Below, piece by piece: positions 1 to 9,006 of a stretch of DNA of 64,000 nucleotides. Below the pieces are notes generated by a model. That model saw only the letters and a list, made by a program, of their open reading frames with translations, was not told the origin of the DNA and made no database searches. This DNA comes from Rikenellaceae bacterium (GTDB taxonomy: Bacteria; Bacteroidota; Bacteroidia; Bacteroidales; UBA932): assembly GCA_022766385.1 (NCBI GenBank), contig JALEPJ010000004.1:1-64000 (forward strand). Reading direction: 5' to 3'. A program made the position numbers and the translations under genes. Each line of letters starts with the position of its first letter. Position 1 is the stretch's first letter.

Positions 1-48
1 AAGTTATGGTTAAATAATGATTTGGTCGATTGTTGGAAAATCCTATGC

Positions 49-345
49 AAATTGAGCCACTTTGTCGGTCGTCTAAAACCGACCCTTGGAATTGCGGCGA
101 AATGATAAAAAGGACTGCGGCAGCGTAGAAATAAAACAGCAAAAAAAGGCATTTCAAAAAGCCAAATAAAACAGAAGAAACCGGTCACAGAGCTAGTGAT
201 CGGTTTCTCTTTTTCACTGCCATACAGGCCTGTCTACGGCCATTTGGCGTGGTTATGTTACTAACTTCTCAGGCTGTGTTTTAGAACGTAATTTTCGGGC
301 TTCTGGAAGGCTGGCTCACTTTCAATTGGAAAGGAGGCTCAGTTT
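49..345. mobile_element. Possible IS21-type terminal repeats (remnant)
   Basis: TGGCTCACTTT (312-322) and AGGCTCAGTTT (335-345) are direct copies 23 bases apart. AAATTGAGCCA (49-59) is an inverted copy of the same word. IS21-family elements carry several short repeats of this kind in inverted orientation at their two ends. No istA or istB gene is present. This may be a decayed element, a small non-autonomous derivative, or the end of an element lying upstream of base 1. The call rests on motif resemblance only. Confidence 0.3.
175..214 (+). terminator. Rho-independent terminator
   Basis: GAAACCGGTCAC (177-188) pairs with GTGATCGGTTTC (196-207) with one G-T wobble and a 7-base loop, followed by TCTTTTTC. 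The T-run favours plus-strand transcripts entering from upstream of the window. Confidence 0.7.
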
Positions 346-388
346 CTAGAGGAAATTCCAGGAAAGCTGCATTGCGCTTGGTTTTCAT
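281..388 (-). CDS. Doubtful small ORF, 35 aa
   Basis: ATG at 388 is preceded by a GGAGG-type site about 9 nt upstream, and a good promoter lies at 465-495. The 35-residue product begins MKTKRNAAFLEF and has no recognised family. It reads across the IS21-like repeats at 312-345, which argues that the reading frame is accidental. The terminator at 177-207 could end its transcript. It may instead be a non-coding remnant of a mobile element. Confidence 0.2.
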   Translation of the reverse strand: MKTKRNAAFLEFPLETEPPFQLKVSQPSRSPKITF

Positions 389-464
389 TTTGCGACCCCT
401 CCGCTAGTTAAAATCGCATCCCCAAAATATCCCAAAAACGCTCAAAGGTGAGCAAACCCGTTTG

Positions 465-495
465 CAAAGATACGCAATAGAAAGCACTCCTGCAA
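465..495 (-). promoter_or_regulatory. Bacteroidetes-type promoter
   Basis: On the minus strand TATCTTTG (465-472) fits the -7 pattern TAnnTTTG, and TTG (493-495) lies 20 bases upstream as a -33 element. The transcript would run towards the small ORF at 388. Confidence 0.45.
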
Positions 496-631
496 TGGTT
501 TACGAAGGGTGTTGTACTTGGTTTACGAATCTCGTCCTCTCCGCAAAAATGTGACAATTTTGATTCCTCCAAGCCAGAGGAAGGTCCAGCATGAGCGCCA
601 GAAGACAATCTGACGCCCAGAAAGGCAGCAG

Positions 632-1771
632 CTACTTAAAGAGGAGTGGAGCGAAAGTATTGAGATACAGTCTCCAGTTCTTCCACTCGTGACCTCCGTC
701 TGAAACGAAGAAGGTATGGGTCAGTCCGTTCTTAGTCAGAGCAGCATCGAGTTCCTTGGCTCTGTCATAGAGAAAATCAGAGGTTCCGCAAGCGAGCCAA
801 TAAAGTTTGTAACCGCCCTTCTTGACAGCCTTCAACTGCTTGTCCAGCTCGGCACTCTGTGTTGTACCTATGCTGAGAGGGCAGATGTATCCGAACTTGC
901 CAGGATACAGTGCAGATGCAGCCAAAGTATGGCCGCCACCCATTGAAAGGCCGGCTATGGCTCTTGATGCAGGCTTGGCTATCACTCTGTAGTTCTTTTC
1001 AATGAAAGGAACAATCTCGGTTACGAGGCTTTTCACATATGCGTTGGCATTCTCCGGCGCACGAGGGTCGAGGTCTGTGGTCGGAAGGCCCATAATGCTG
1101 GCAGCCTGCTGATTAGGATTGCCATTAGGCATTACTACTATCATTGGCTTGGCGAGTCCCTTTTGGATGAGATTGTCCATTATCTGGGCTGCGCGGCCCA
1201 TGGAGGTCCAGGCTTCCTCATCACCGCCGCCTCCGTGGAGAAGATAGAGGACAGGATACTTCACTCTCTTGTTCGCGGGGCTATTGTATCCGTATGGGGT
1301 ATAGACTATCATTCGGCGATTGATGCCAAGTGACGGACTATCATACCAAAGGGTGGTGAGATTGCCCCTCTGCTCGCACTCATTATAATTCTCTGAACGC
1401 TGGCCATCTACGAAGAGCATATTCAAGTAACGGCTGCCGTCCCTCTGGATGAATGGATTCAGCGGGTCATTGAGGCTGACACCGTCCACAACGAAATTGT
1501 AGGTGTAGATTTCAGGCTCGAGTTTAGGAATGGTAATGGACCAGATTCCTCCTTCCTTCTTCATCTGAAGCGGCTCAGAAGCGGGGTCCATCCAATTGCC
1601 CTTCAAGCCGACGGTAGTGGCATAATTGGCGTCAAGACGGAAGATAATGCCATCGGTGCCGACTTCAGGAGAAACCAAAGCGGTACTATTGCCTATGTTG
1701 GCAATTTCCTGTGCGGATGCGGCTCCAGTGAAAAGAGCCGCAAGCGCCAGTATTGAAAGAATTCGCTTCAT
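632..1771 (-). CDS. Secreted esterase, CE1/esterase D-like, with N-terminal beta-sandwich domain
   Basis: The 379-residue protein has a signal peptide (about residues 1-20, cut after ASA), an N-terminal early-set/CBM48-like beta-sandwich (about 35-125) and an alpha/beta-hydrolase domain of the esterase D family (about 135-378). The nucleophile is Ser276 in GLSMGGG. An oxyanion-type HGGGG lies at 179-183, and Asp332 and His361 are likely triad members. Bacteroidetes proteins of this build include feruloyl and acetyl-xylan esterases that remove acyl groups from plant polysaccharides. The exact substrate is not visible. It lies 33 bases downstream of the GH3 gene on the same strand, which suggests joint transcription and a shared role in glycan use. 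Confidence 0.85.
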   Translation of the reverse strand: MKRILSILALAALFTGAASAQEIANIGNSTALVSPEVGTDGIIFRLDANYATTVGLKGNWMDPASEPLQMKKEGGIWSITIPKLEPEIYTYNFVVDGVSLNDPLNPFIQRDGSRYLNMLFVDGQRSENYNECEQRGNLTTLWYDSPSLGINRRMIVYTPYGYNSPANKRVKYPVLYLLHGGGGDEEAWTSMGRAAQIMDNLIQKGLAKPMIVVMPNGNPNQQAASIMGLPTTDLDPRAPENANAYVKSLVTEIVPFIEKNYRVIAKPASRAIAGLSMGGGHTLAASALYPGKFGYICPLSIGTTQSAELDKQLKAVKKGGYKLYWLACGTSDFLYDRAKELDAALTKNGLTHTFFVSDGGHEWKNWRLYLNTFAPLLFK

Positions 1772-1804
1772 TCTATGGAATATATAAGATTGAATATATA
1801 GGAA

Positions 1805-4168
1805 TTACTTAGAGGCATATTTCTTAACGCGGGCATCATCGATGACTCCGCTCCAGTTCATACCGAAAGCGAAATCGTAGCTGTGACCCTCGGCATCCAC
1901 GTAGCATTCCATATCCTGTGGAACATCCTCATACTGTTCCTCAACGGTCTTCATATTGGCAGGAAGCTGCATAGGAAGAAGAGCTGACGGCTCGGCTGCA
2001 CCTGTGACGATATCGAGGATAGCCTGCTGCTGTACGCTGAAAGAGAGGAGAATAGCATCTGCATAAGGTTCGATTTCAGACATAATCATAGGTCTGCCAA
2101 TGTTGACGATGGCTACAACAGGCTTGTCGCCCATTTCCTTCTTGGTGTTGATGACGAGTTCCATATCTGATTTGTTGCTGGCAACGGTGCTCTTTCCCTT
2201 GTACGAGCGGTTGGTGAAGCTCTCCTTAGGGTCACCGCCGGCAATGCTCTGCTCGCGGGCGTACTCGGCTGTATAATCGCTGTACTGGAGGCTGATTGGC
2301 AAATAGCCATTGCCACCCTTCTGCACATCCGCACGGCTGTAACCGGCTCCTGTCGAAGGCTCGCTGATGAAGCAGAGGGCAATGTCAGCGTCAGCCGCAT
2401 TGTCAACGAAAGTGAAGTCTGAAGCATACTTGTCAATGATATTGCGGGCTACGGCATCCTGCCACTTATTGACAACGGCAGTAGCTGCAAGACCTGTCCT
2501 GGCCTGGCCGCCGGCAACGAACTTCTTAGGAATATAAACCTTTGTCTTCTTGGCAATCGGGAGGGAATTGCCCTTATTCTTGAGCATCACGATACTCTTG
2601 AGCTGGGCATCATAGCCGGCAGCCATGAATTCAGCCTTTCCGACTGTCTCGCTGCTCTCGGCAGGATCGAGGTAGGCGTTCTCGAAGAGACCTACGCGGA
2701 AGATGTTCATCAGCAATCTTCTGGCAGAATCCTGAAAACGGGCATCGGCAGCCTCCTGGCCGAAGGCATCGATATACATCTGATAAGCCTCGAGGACAGG
2801 GCCCTTGTCATTGTTACCTCCGAACTGGTCAACACCTGCGCAAATGACGTCGAAGTGACGCTCTGCCACGGTCTTGAGCTCCTCGCCCCAGCACATTCCG
2901 CCGAAAGCGTCAACTGCATTGTTGTCAGCAGTAATCATCCAGTCCGTGCAGACTACTCCATCGTAGCCGAACCTCTCCCTGAGGAGATCGGTAATAATAT
3001 ACTTGCTATAACTGTTGCCCACTCTGTTCTCCTGGTCGCCGAAGTCGTATGAGATTGTATAATAAGGCATTACAGCTGATGCAGAAGCAGTGCCGCCATT
3101 CAGTTTGAGCGCACCCTCCACGAAAGGCTTCATATGAGTCTCGAAGTTCTTGCCCGGGAAAACAGAATATTTGCCATAGCAGAAATGGGCATCGCGTCCA
3201 CCCTCTTCAGGACCGCCTGAAGGCCAATGCTTTATCATGGCATTGACACTCTTGTATCCCCAAGAGTTCTCGATTTCATCAGCACCCTTTGAAGTCTGGA
3301 AACCGTCGACATAGGCTCTTGCCATATCGGTGTCAAGCTCAGGATTCTCACCAAAAGTGCCGCTGAAGCGCGACCAGCGAGGCTCGGTAGCCAGGTCAAT
3401 CTGAGGAGAAAGGGCTGTGGCAATACCGAGAGCCCTGTATTCTTCTGAGGCTATCTCACCGAACTTCTCGACCATAGCAGGGTCGAAAGTAGCTGCCATA
3501 CCGAGGGATGAAGGCCAGAGGGAAATCTTTCCACCGTTGCCGGCATCATATTCAGCTGACACTGAAGCACCATGACGAGGGTCTGAAGAGTTGTTTGCAG
3601 GGATGCCGTGGCCGAAGCTTTCCACGAAAGCCTGGACATTGTTGTTCCAACGTGCTGCCACCTCAGGGCTCTCCACTGTAGTTACAAGCACGTGACGGAG
3701 ATTGTCCTCCTTGAGGAACTTCTTCTGTGCATCTGAAAGGTCATAAGGCTTTGCCCCACTTTCAGCATAAGGCTTACCATTGTAAGTGGTACCTCCGAAA
3801 GAGCCGGTACCCCTGGACATTGCACCTCCAGGAATGGACTGATGGCCGCTGTATAGCATCAAGCCGGCGATTTCCTCAATTGAAAGCTGGGAAGCAAGGT
3901 CCTTGGCGCGCTCGGCAGCAGGCTTGCGCCAATCCTCATAGACATCAAGCTCACCGTTACGGTTGAGATCCTTGAAGGCATATCCCTTGACTGTAATGAT
4001 TTGGACTCCTGACTCAGGAGAATAACCCAGGGTCTTTCCTCCCTTCTGGGTAATGAGGTTGTAGCCATCCTTGGCTTCTTCTTGCCATTTCTGGCCGTTG
4101 CAGGATACAAGGAGCGCTCCCAAAGAGATAAGCGCCAAGCTCCTCACAACAAAAAAGTGTGTGTTCAT
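1805..4168 (-). CDS. GH3 family beta-glycosidase lipoprotein
   Basis: The 787-residue protein is a glycoside hydrolase family 3 enzyme that releases terminal beta-linked sugars (beta-glucosidase or beta-xylosidase type). A lipobox ends at Cys23 (VSC), so it is probably anchored in a membrane facing the periplasm or outside. An EF-hand-like calcium loop appears at 67-79. The (beta/alpha)8 domain runs from about 85 to 480, with the nucleophile expected at Asp409 in the CTDW motif. The C-terminal GH3 sandwich follows to the end. Length is normal and the frame intact. It sits upstream of the esterase (33 bases) and close downstream of the aminopeptidase (25 bases). There is no SusC/SusD pair, so this is not a classical polysaccharide utilisation locus. 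Confidence 0.88.
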   Translation of the reverse strand: MNTHFFVVRSLALISLGALLVSCNGQKWQEEAKDGYNLITQKGGKTLGYSPESGVQIITVKGYAFKDLNRNGELDVYEDWRKPAAERAKDLASQLSIEEIAGLMLYSGHQSIPGGAMSRGTGSFGGTTYNGKPYAESGAKPYDLSDAQKKFLKEDNLRHVLVTTVESPEVAARWNNNVQAFVESFGHGIPANNSSDPRHGASVSAEYDAGNGGKISLWPSSLGMAATFDPAMVEKFGEIASEEYRALGIATALSPQIDLATEPRWSRFSGTFGENPELDTDMARAYVDGFQTSKGADEIENSWGYKSVNAMIKHWPSGGPEEGGRDAHFCYGKYSVFPGKNFETHMKPFVEGALKLNGGTASASAVMPYYTISYDFGDQENRVGNSYSKYIITDLLRERFGYDGVVCTDWMITADNNAVDAFGGMCWGEELKTVAERHFDVICAGVDQFGGNNDKGPVLEAYQMYIDAFGQEAADARFQDSARRLLMNIFRVGLFENAYLDPAESSETVGKAEFMAAGYDAQLKSIVMLKNKGNSLPIAKKTKVYIPKKFVAGGQARTGLAATAVVNKWQDAVARNIIDKYASDFTFVDNAADADIALCFISEPSTGAGYSRADVQKGGNGYLPISLQYSDYTAEYAREQSIAGGDPKESFTNRSYKGKSTVASNKSDMELVINTKKEMGDKPVVAIVNIGRPMIMSEIEPYADAILLSFSVQQQAILDIVTGAAEPSALLPMQLPANMKTVEEQYEDVPQDMECYVDAEGHSYDFAFGMNWSGVIDDARVKKYASK

Positions 4169-4193
4169 ATGAATTAGAGTTTATTGGTGTTTC

Positions 4194-6053
4194 TTATATA
4201 GGCTTGCACTTCTCCTCCAGCCACTCCGCGGTCTCCCGAGGAAGCTTAGGACCTAGCTGCTCATATACGCGGGCATTGTAAGCGTTCAGCCATTGGCGCT
4301 CGGCTTCCGTAAGCAGATTGACAATGATAGCAGATGTGTCTATGTGACAGAGGGTTATGGTCTCGAAACGGAGCCAGTCGCCAAATTCATTGCACTCATC
4401 CTCAACGCAGAGGACAAGGCTCTCGTGGCGCACACCGTGCATACCCTCGCGATAGATGCCCGGCTCATTCGAAGTGATCATTCCCGGGGCAATCGCTACG
4501 CGCTTGAAGTTCTGGCGTATGTCCTGAGGCCCTTCGTGAACTCCGAGGAAGAAGCCGACGCCGTGACCGGTGCCGTGACCGTAATTGCGGCGCATATGCC
4601 AGAGCGGAATCCTGGCGAGCGCGTCAAGCTGGCAGCCTGCGGTTCCCCGAGGGAAAACAGCCATTGCCAGACCTATATGGCCCTTGAGCACAAGGGTATA
4701 GTCCTCCTTCTCGAGCATAGTGCACGGTCCGAGCGGCACGGTGCGGGTGATATCCGTGGTGCCGTTCATATATTGCCCGCCGCTGTCGCAAAGATACAGG
4801 CCGCGCGCTTCAAGCATTGGCGCTCCTATCCTCGGAGTGACGTAGTGAGGCAATGCAGCCGATGCGCCATAGGCCGAAATGGTCTCAAAGCTGTCCCCGC
4901 GATAGCCCGGAATCTCAGCCCTGAAGCCGCTCAGCTTGACAGCAGCATCCCATTCGCTTATGGCAATGCCGTCGGCAAGGCAGCTTTCGAGCCAGTATAA
5001 AAACTTTTCCATTGCAAGGCCGTCGGCCTCGTGCACCTCGATCATCCCTTCGATTTCGGCCGCATTCTTGATCGACTTGCGCAGAGAAACAGGGGACTCA
5101 CCTTCTACCACAGAAGCAGAGAACTGACTGTTTTTCAATATGTTGTAAAGGTCGTAATTCAAAGTTGAAGGGTCCACGAAAAGCCTCTCCACCAGGCCGT
5201 CCTCGAACTGAGACTGCAGATTGAAGGACACGTCCTCATAGGACTGTATGTCAATGCCGTCAGCGCGGAGCTCGGAGAAACTGTCTCTGGTTTCAGTATC
5301 CATCGCATTTCCTTTCTTGACAAACCAGCAAACGGAGTCACAGCTGACAAGGAGATAAGAAATTACCAGAGGATTGTACTCGATATCAGAGCCCCTTACA
5401 TTCAGCAGCCAGGCGATTTCGTCCAATGCCGTAACGAGCATTGCATCGCAGCCCCTTGCAGCCATTTCAGCCCTGAGCCAAGCCAGTTTGGACTGCCGTC
5501 CCTCGCCCACAATGTCGCTGCCAAGAGTGATAATCGGGGTCTGAGGAATGATGGGACGGTCCTCCCACAGTTCCTCAAGCATATCCGGAGCGGAGATGAT
5601 ACGGAAACTGCTGCTCTCTGAAGAAGACTCTTCGCGTCCGGCTGAGATAAAGGCATTCTTAAGGTCCGCTACGGCACTGACTCCCTGACAAAGGCCGTCA
5701 ATAGCCACCGCCACCATATCCTTGGAGTCAGAGAATGCGTGTTCAGCCAGCCATTCGGGTATCAGAATCTGGCCAGGAACCCTGGTCTTGTGGAGTTCGA
5801 CCCCAGTGCCGGCAAGCTGTTCGTTGGCCTGAATAAAATAGCGGGTGTCAGTCCAGAGTCCGGCGTGATCTGCGGTAATGACCACGTCTCCCGCCTCTCC
5901 GGTAAAGCCTGTCGCCCATTCGACCTGTTTCCATCTCAATGCAGGATATTCGCTGCTATGAGGATCCGATCCTGAAATGATGACAGCGTCCCAGCCTTTG
6001 CGGGACATCAGCTGTCGGATGGCAGAGATTCTGCCCTGATAGAGGTTTTCCAT
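4194..6053 (-). CDS. pepP: Xaa-Pro aminopeptidase (M24B), three-domain type
   Basis: This 619-residue metallopeptidase cleaves N-terminal residues that precede proline. Two creatinase-like N-terminal domains are followed by the M24 pita-bread domain (about residues 310-550). Metal ligands can be seen in CDSGGQYMNGTTD (two Asp), GHGTGHG (His) and NEPGIY (Glu), with a further Glu in HESLVL. A C-terminal extension ends in WLEEKCKPI. I chose ATG at 6053; an upstream in-frame TTG at 6068 would overlap the previous stop codon. No signal peptide, so cytoplasmic. It follows the small membrane protein gene by 11 bases, probably in one transcript. The symbol is by family; subfamily assignment between PepP and PepQ types is not certain. 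Confidence 0.87.
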   Translation of the reverse strand: MENLYQGRISAIRQLMSRKGWDAVIISGSDPHSSEYPALRWKQVEWATGFTGEAGDVVITADHAGLWTDTRYFIQANEQLAGTGVELHKTRVPGQILIPEWLAEHAFSDSKDMVAVAIDGLCQGVSAVADLKNAFISAGREESSSESSSFRIISAPDMLEELWEDRPIIPQTPIITLGSDIVGEGRQSKLAWLRAEMAARGCDAMLVTALDEIAWLLNVRGSDIEYNPLVISYLLVSCDSVCWFVKKGNAMDTETRDSFSELRADGIDIQSYEDVSFNLQSQFEDGLVERLFVDPSTLNYDLYNILKNSQFSASVVEGESPVSLRKSIKNAAEIEGMIEVHEADGLAMEKFLYWLESCLADGIAISEWDAAVKLSGFRAEIPGYRGDSFETISAYGASAALPHYVTPRIGAPMLEARGLYLCDSGGQYMNGTTDITRTVPLGPCTMLEKEDYTLVLKGHIGLAMAVFPRGTAGCQLDALARIPLWHMRRNYGHGTGHGVGFFLGVHEGPQDIRQNFKRVAIAPGMITSNEPGIYREGMHGVRHESLVLCVEDECNEFGDWLRFETITLCHIDTSAIIVNLLTEAERQWLNAYNARVYEQLGPKLPRETAEWLEEKCKPI

Positions 6054-6064
6054 ATTTAGGAAGA

Positions 6065-6541
6065 TCAATTTTCAGCCTCATCGGGATTCCTGAACTTGTA
6101 TTCAAGCCCGGTCACGATTCTGGTAACATCCTTGGTAGGTCCTTCCACATAGAAACCGCCCAAGCCCCTTTCGATGGTGATACGGTCCTCGAGCATTCTT
6201 GTAAGACGGTTAAGTACGGACCTGCAACGGAAATACATCAGGCCATCTTCCTCTTTTTCAAGCACATACAATCGGCTTTCCATATACTCAAGCACTTCCT
6301 TGCGCAGAGGCTCAGTCTCACCGAGCACTGTTGCAAGCCTTTTGGTAAAACCGAAACGGGGATAAATCAGCGAGACTCCGGCAAACATCAGCAATATCTC
6401 GAGCACTGAAGTCCAACCCCTCTTGAAGAGGAGATTCACATCGGCCGACACTACATTGCAGAGGACAAGGACGGTCATAACAAGAGTCACTATGATACAG
6501 ACATAGAAGAAGTATTTGATGGATCTGATGATGTATTTCAT
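6065..6541 (-). CDS. Conserved hypothetical membrane protein, 158 aa
   Basis: Two hydrophobic segments (about residues 8-30 and 44-62) anchor the protein. The rest is a charged cytosolic domain of about 95 residues with a predicted mixed alpha/beta character (motifs YFRCRSVLNRL and LEYKFRNPDEAEN). I do not recognise a named family. It leads a transcript with the aminopeptidase and has its own -7 box at 6562-6569. Confidence 0.7.
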   Translation of the reverse strand: MKYIIRSIKYFFYVCIIVTLVMTVLVLCNVVSADVNLLFKRGWTSVLEILLMFAGVSLIYPRFGFTKRLATVLGETEPLRKEVLEYMESRLYVLEKEEDGLMYFRCRSVLNRLTRMLEDRITIERGLGGFYVEGPTKDVTRIVTGLEYKFRNPDEAEN

Positions 6542-6561
6542 TGTGTTGCTTTATTTATTCA

Positions 6562-6569
6562 CAAATATA
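6562..6569 (-). promoter_or_regulatory. -7 box for the 158-aa membrane protein gene
   Basis: Minus-strand TATATTTG fits TAnnTTTG, 20 bases before the start at 6541. No clear -33 TTTG. It forms a divergent pair with the plus-strand box at 6599-6606. Confidence 0.5.
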
Positions 6570-6598
6570 ATAAATTTCAGTATCTGCACGAAATTTGT

Positions 6599-6606
6599 TA
6601 CTTTTG
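6599..6606 (+). promoter_or_regulatory. -7 box for the coiled-coil protein gene
   Basis: TACTTTTG fits TAnnTTTG and leaves a leader of about 55 bases before ATG 6665. The -33 element is weak. Confidence 0.45.
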
Positions 6607-6664
6607 CCGCGTGTATGGCCTCTGGACGGTCCGGAGGCCGTTAAGGAAATTAATACTCATTGAT

Positions 6665-7576
6665 ATGAAAGAAGATCCACTCGAGCGTATTGCCCGTGAA
6701 GAGGCTGCCAAATCTGCCGGCGGTCTCAAGACAGTGATGATTGCCCTTGCGGCCGTTGCCGTTCTTCTGGCAGCAGCCCTCATTTTTGTCTGGACACAAA
6801 AGAGCTCGCTGGTCAAGGAGCTCAACATAGAGAAGGAGGAACTCACAGAGCAAATCGTTGCCCTCCAATCCGATTATGACAGTCTTTCTTCGGACTACGA
6901 TACCATCAATTCACAGCTCGACTCTTCCCGCGAGGAGGTAAGCCAGCTTGTTGAAAGAATCAAGCAGACGGATGCCACCAACCGCGCCAAGATGCGCCAG
7001 TACGAGAAGGAACTCGGAACCCTCCGCAGCATTATGCGCAATTACATCGTACAGATTGACTCCCTCAACACCCTGAACCAGAAACTCACAGCCGAAGCAG
7101 CCGCTGCCCGCAAGGATGCAGCAGCCAGCAAGCGTGCCAACGAGGAGCTCAAGGATCAGGTCAGCAGCCTCAGCAGCCAGGTTGCCGCAGGCTCAGTCAT
7201 CAAAGCGCGCGGCATAATGATAGAGGCCTACAATTCTTCCGACAAGGTCACAGACAGAAGCGGCCGCGTCGTAAGGATGCTCACCACCCTCAGCCTCATA
7301 GAGAACGACCTCGCCCCTACCGGACCGGTCCGTGTCTATATCATTGTCAAGGACCCTGAGGGCAATGTGCTTACTAATGCCAACAGCGTCGGTTTTGAAT
7401 GCGCAGGAGAGGCTCACACCGCTTCAGCCTCACGCGAAGTTGACTACGAGGGCAAGGAGCTGACCCTGAGCATCTACCTCAACGACCTCGCAGACAGGTG
7501 CGTCAAGGGAGTCTATTCAGTGGAGGCCTATACTTCACAGGCTTTTCTTGGCAGTGCCGAGACTATGCTAAGATAG
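6665..7576 (+). CDS. Membrane-anchored coiled-coil protein, 303 aa
   Basis: A short cytoplasmic N-terminus (MKEDPLERIAREEAAK) leads into one transmembrane helix (about residues 25-45), a long coiled coil (about 50-180, rich in Glu, Ser and Gln) and a C-terminal domain of about 110 residues that looks beta-rich. Proteins of this plan occur widely in Bacteroidetes without known function. ATG at 6665 is preferred over an upstream in-frame ATG at 6611, which sits only 4 bases after the -7 box and adds a basic stretch that does not look like protein. It ends one base before the GTG of hemW, so the two are co-transcribed. Confidence 0.75.
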   Translation: MKEDPLERIAREEAAKSAGGLKTVMIALAAVAVLLAAALIFVWTQKSSLVKELNIEKEELTEQIVALQSDYDSLSSDYDTINSQLDSSREEVSQLVERIKQTDATNRAKMRQYEKELGTLRSIMRNYIVQIDSLNTLNQKLTAEAAAARKDAAASKRANEELKDQVSSLSSQVAAGSVIKARGIMIEAYNSSDKVTDRSGRVVRMLTTLSLIENDLAPTGPVRVYIIVKDPEGNVLTNANSVGFECAGEAHTASASREVDYEGKELTLSIYLNDLADRCVKGVYSVEAYTSQAFLGSAETMLR

Positions 7577-7577
7577 C

Positions 7578-8735
7578 GTGATATACATACACGTTCCTTT
7601 CTGCAGAAGCTTCTGCACCTATTGCGGTTTTTATTCCGAGCTTTGCAGCCGGGATGCATCGCAGCAGGTGCAGATGAGTTTTTATGTTGACGGCATAATC
7701 GACGAAATCAAGAGTCGCGGAGGAGCGGAAAAGCTCAGGCGCCAAGGGCCCGATACGCTCTACATAGGAGGAGGGACGCCATCCATATTGCCTTCAGAAG
7801 AGCTGGAACGTGTGGTAAAGGCTCTGGGAAAGTCTGATTATAAGGAATTTACAATAGAGGTAAATCCAGATGACATCAACGGCAATGGAAGGGAATACCT
7901 GCAGAGGCTGCGCGACGCTGGAGTGACGCGTATCAGTATGGGCATCCAATCCTTCGACAACGGCATATTGCGCTGGATGAATCGCCGCCACGATGTCGCA
8001 GGGGCACGGCTGGCCTTCCGTTTGCTGCGCGAGGCCGGCTTCGGCAATATCAGCATCGATCTGATTTTCGGTCTGTCGCAGCTCGAACTTCCGCGCTGGG
8101 AAAAGAGCATACGCGAGGCTATTGCCCTGAATCCCGAACACATCTCTGCGTATCAATTGTCCATCGACGAAGACAGCTCGCTGGCCTTGATGGTCAGCGA
8201 CGGGCGCTATACGGAAGCCTCGGACGAGCAATGCCGTGAACAATATGAACTGCTCTGCGAGCTGCTGGCTGAAGCCGGATATGAGCATTACGAAATCTCG
8301 AACTGGGCAAAACCCGGATTCAGAGCCATCCATAACAGCGCCTATTGGAAACGCGTCCCATACTGCGGTCTCGGGCCAGGAGCGCATAGTCTGATCTGCA
8401 AGGACGGAAGAGCGGACGTAAGGCAATGGAATACCCGGGAGTGCGCAGGGATAGGTGCCGATGGAGGCCTGAAGCGTTGGCAGAGCGAAGGAGAAGAGCT
8501 CAGTCCTATGGAAATTGCGGAAGAAAGGGTAATGCTGGCCCTGCGCACCTCCGATGGCCTCGAAGAGTCTGAATTGAGGGCAATATGTTCAGATGCCAAG
8601 GTAGATGCTCTGATGGACGAAAAGGCCTTGCAAAGTTACAGGAAGACAGACGGGAGCAAGATGGTCAGAATCCCGGAAAAGCGTTTCTTCGTTTCGGACG
8701 ACATCATTTCTGACCTTTTCAACGGAATGGTATAG
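7578..8735 (+). CDS. hemW: Radical SAM heme chaperone HemW
   Basis: The 385-residue radical SAM protein has the cluster motif C9-x3-C13-x2-C16 followed by GF rather than the C-x-C of true coproporphyrinogen oxidase HemN. It therefore belongs to the HemW/YggW group that binds heme and passes it to apoproteins. Further support is YIGGGTPS, SMGIQSF and the Asp-rich DLIFGLSQ segment. The C-terminal HemN-type domain is shortened but present. The start is GTG at 7578, directly after the previous stop codon, so translational coupling is likely. Confidence 0.9.
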   Translation: MIYIHVPFCRSFCTYCGFYSELCSRDASQQVQMSFYVDGIIDEIKSRGGAEKLRRQGPDTLYIGGGTPSILPSEELERVVKALGKSDYKEFTIEVNPDDINGNGREYLQRLRDAGVTRISMGIQSFDNGILRWMNRRHDVAGARLAFRLLREAGFGNISIDLIFGLSQLELPRWEKSIREAIALNPEHISAYQLSIDEDSSLALMVSDGRYTEASDEQCREQYELLCELLAEAGYEHYEISNWAKPGFRAIHNSAYWKRVPYCGLGPGAHSLICKDGRADVRQWNTRECAGIGADGGLKRWQSEGEELSPMEIAEERVMLALRTSDGLEESELRAICSDAKVDALMDEKALQSYRKTDGSKMVRIPEKRFFVSDDIISDLFNGMV

Positions 8736-8788
8736 GTATTCTGTCGGGACTATGCATCCACGAGCGCCGTACTCCGGAATAAAAAGGA

Positions 8789-8833
8789 AGAAAGGACTTA
8801 ACTCGCTGTCAAACAACTTGTCAAGTCCTTTCT
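8789..8833 (-). terminator. Terminator of the tRNA-Leu transcript
   Basis: AGAAAGGACTT (8789-8799) and AAGTCCTTTCT (8823-8833) form a perfect 11-bp stem. On the minus strand it is followed by TTCCTTTTTATT, so it ends transcripts from tRNA-Leu. Confidence 0.75.
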
Positions 8834-8838
8834 ATTGT

Positions 8839-8920
8839 GCGGTAGGTGAGAGTCGAACTCACACACCCCAACGGGCACTACCCCCTCAAAGTAGCGTGTC
8901 TACCATTTCACCACTACCGC
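8839..8920 (-). tRNA. tRNA-Leu (anticodon GAG)
   Basis: The 82-base cloverleaf starts GCGGTAG and ends CTACCGC. The anticodon loop TTGAGGG lies between CTACT and GGTAG and gives anticodon GAG (Leu, CUC/CUU). A variable arm longer than usual, as in class II tRNAs, and the T-arm GAGTTCGACTC are present. No CCA is encoded. Confidence 0.93.
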
Positions 8921-8952
8921 AGTTCCGTAGACGTTTTGTCGTTTTGGGATTG

Positions 8953-8983
8953 CAAATATACTGCTAAAAACTGAAAGTGCAAA
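8953..8983 (-). promoter_or_regulatory. Promoter of tRNA-Leu
   Basis: TATATTTG (8953-8960, minus strand) and TTTG (8980-8983) are separated by 19 bases, a full match to the Bacteroidetes consensus, about 32 bases before the tRNA. Confidence 0.75.
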
Positions 8984-9006
8984 CTTTTTCTCGTTTTTTT
9001 CACGAT

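Larger units (their letters stand above)
1..631. other. Intergenic region without a convincing gene
   Basis: No convincing protein gene is seen here. The stretch holds a terminator hairpin (177-207), a minus-strand promoter (465-495), a doubtful 35-codon ORF (281-388) and short repeats like those at IS21-type ends. Frame 1 is open from base 1 to a stop at 103-105, so the tail of a plus-strand gene entering from outside the window cannot be excluded, but its residues match no family I recognise. Confidence 0.5.

Noticed and set aside
1..105. Plus-strand frame open from the window edge, possibly the end of a gene
   Set aside because: Only 34 codons, not similar to any family I know, and it reads across the IS-like repeat; kept only as a remark.
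632..4168. Polysaccharide utilisation locus
   Set aside because: Esterase and GH3 genes are present, but there is no SusC/SusD pair, sigma/anti-sigma or hybrid two-component regulator nearby.
4293..5000. 235-codon plus-strand open frame
   Set aside because: Antisense to the aminopeptidase gene.
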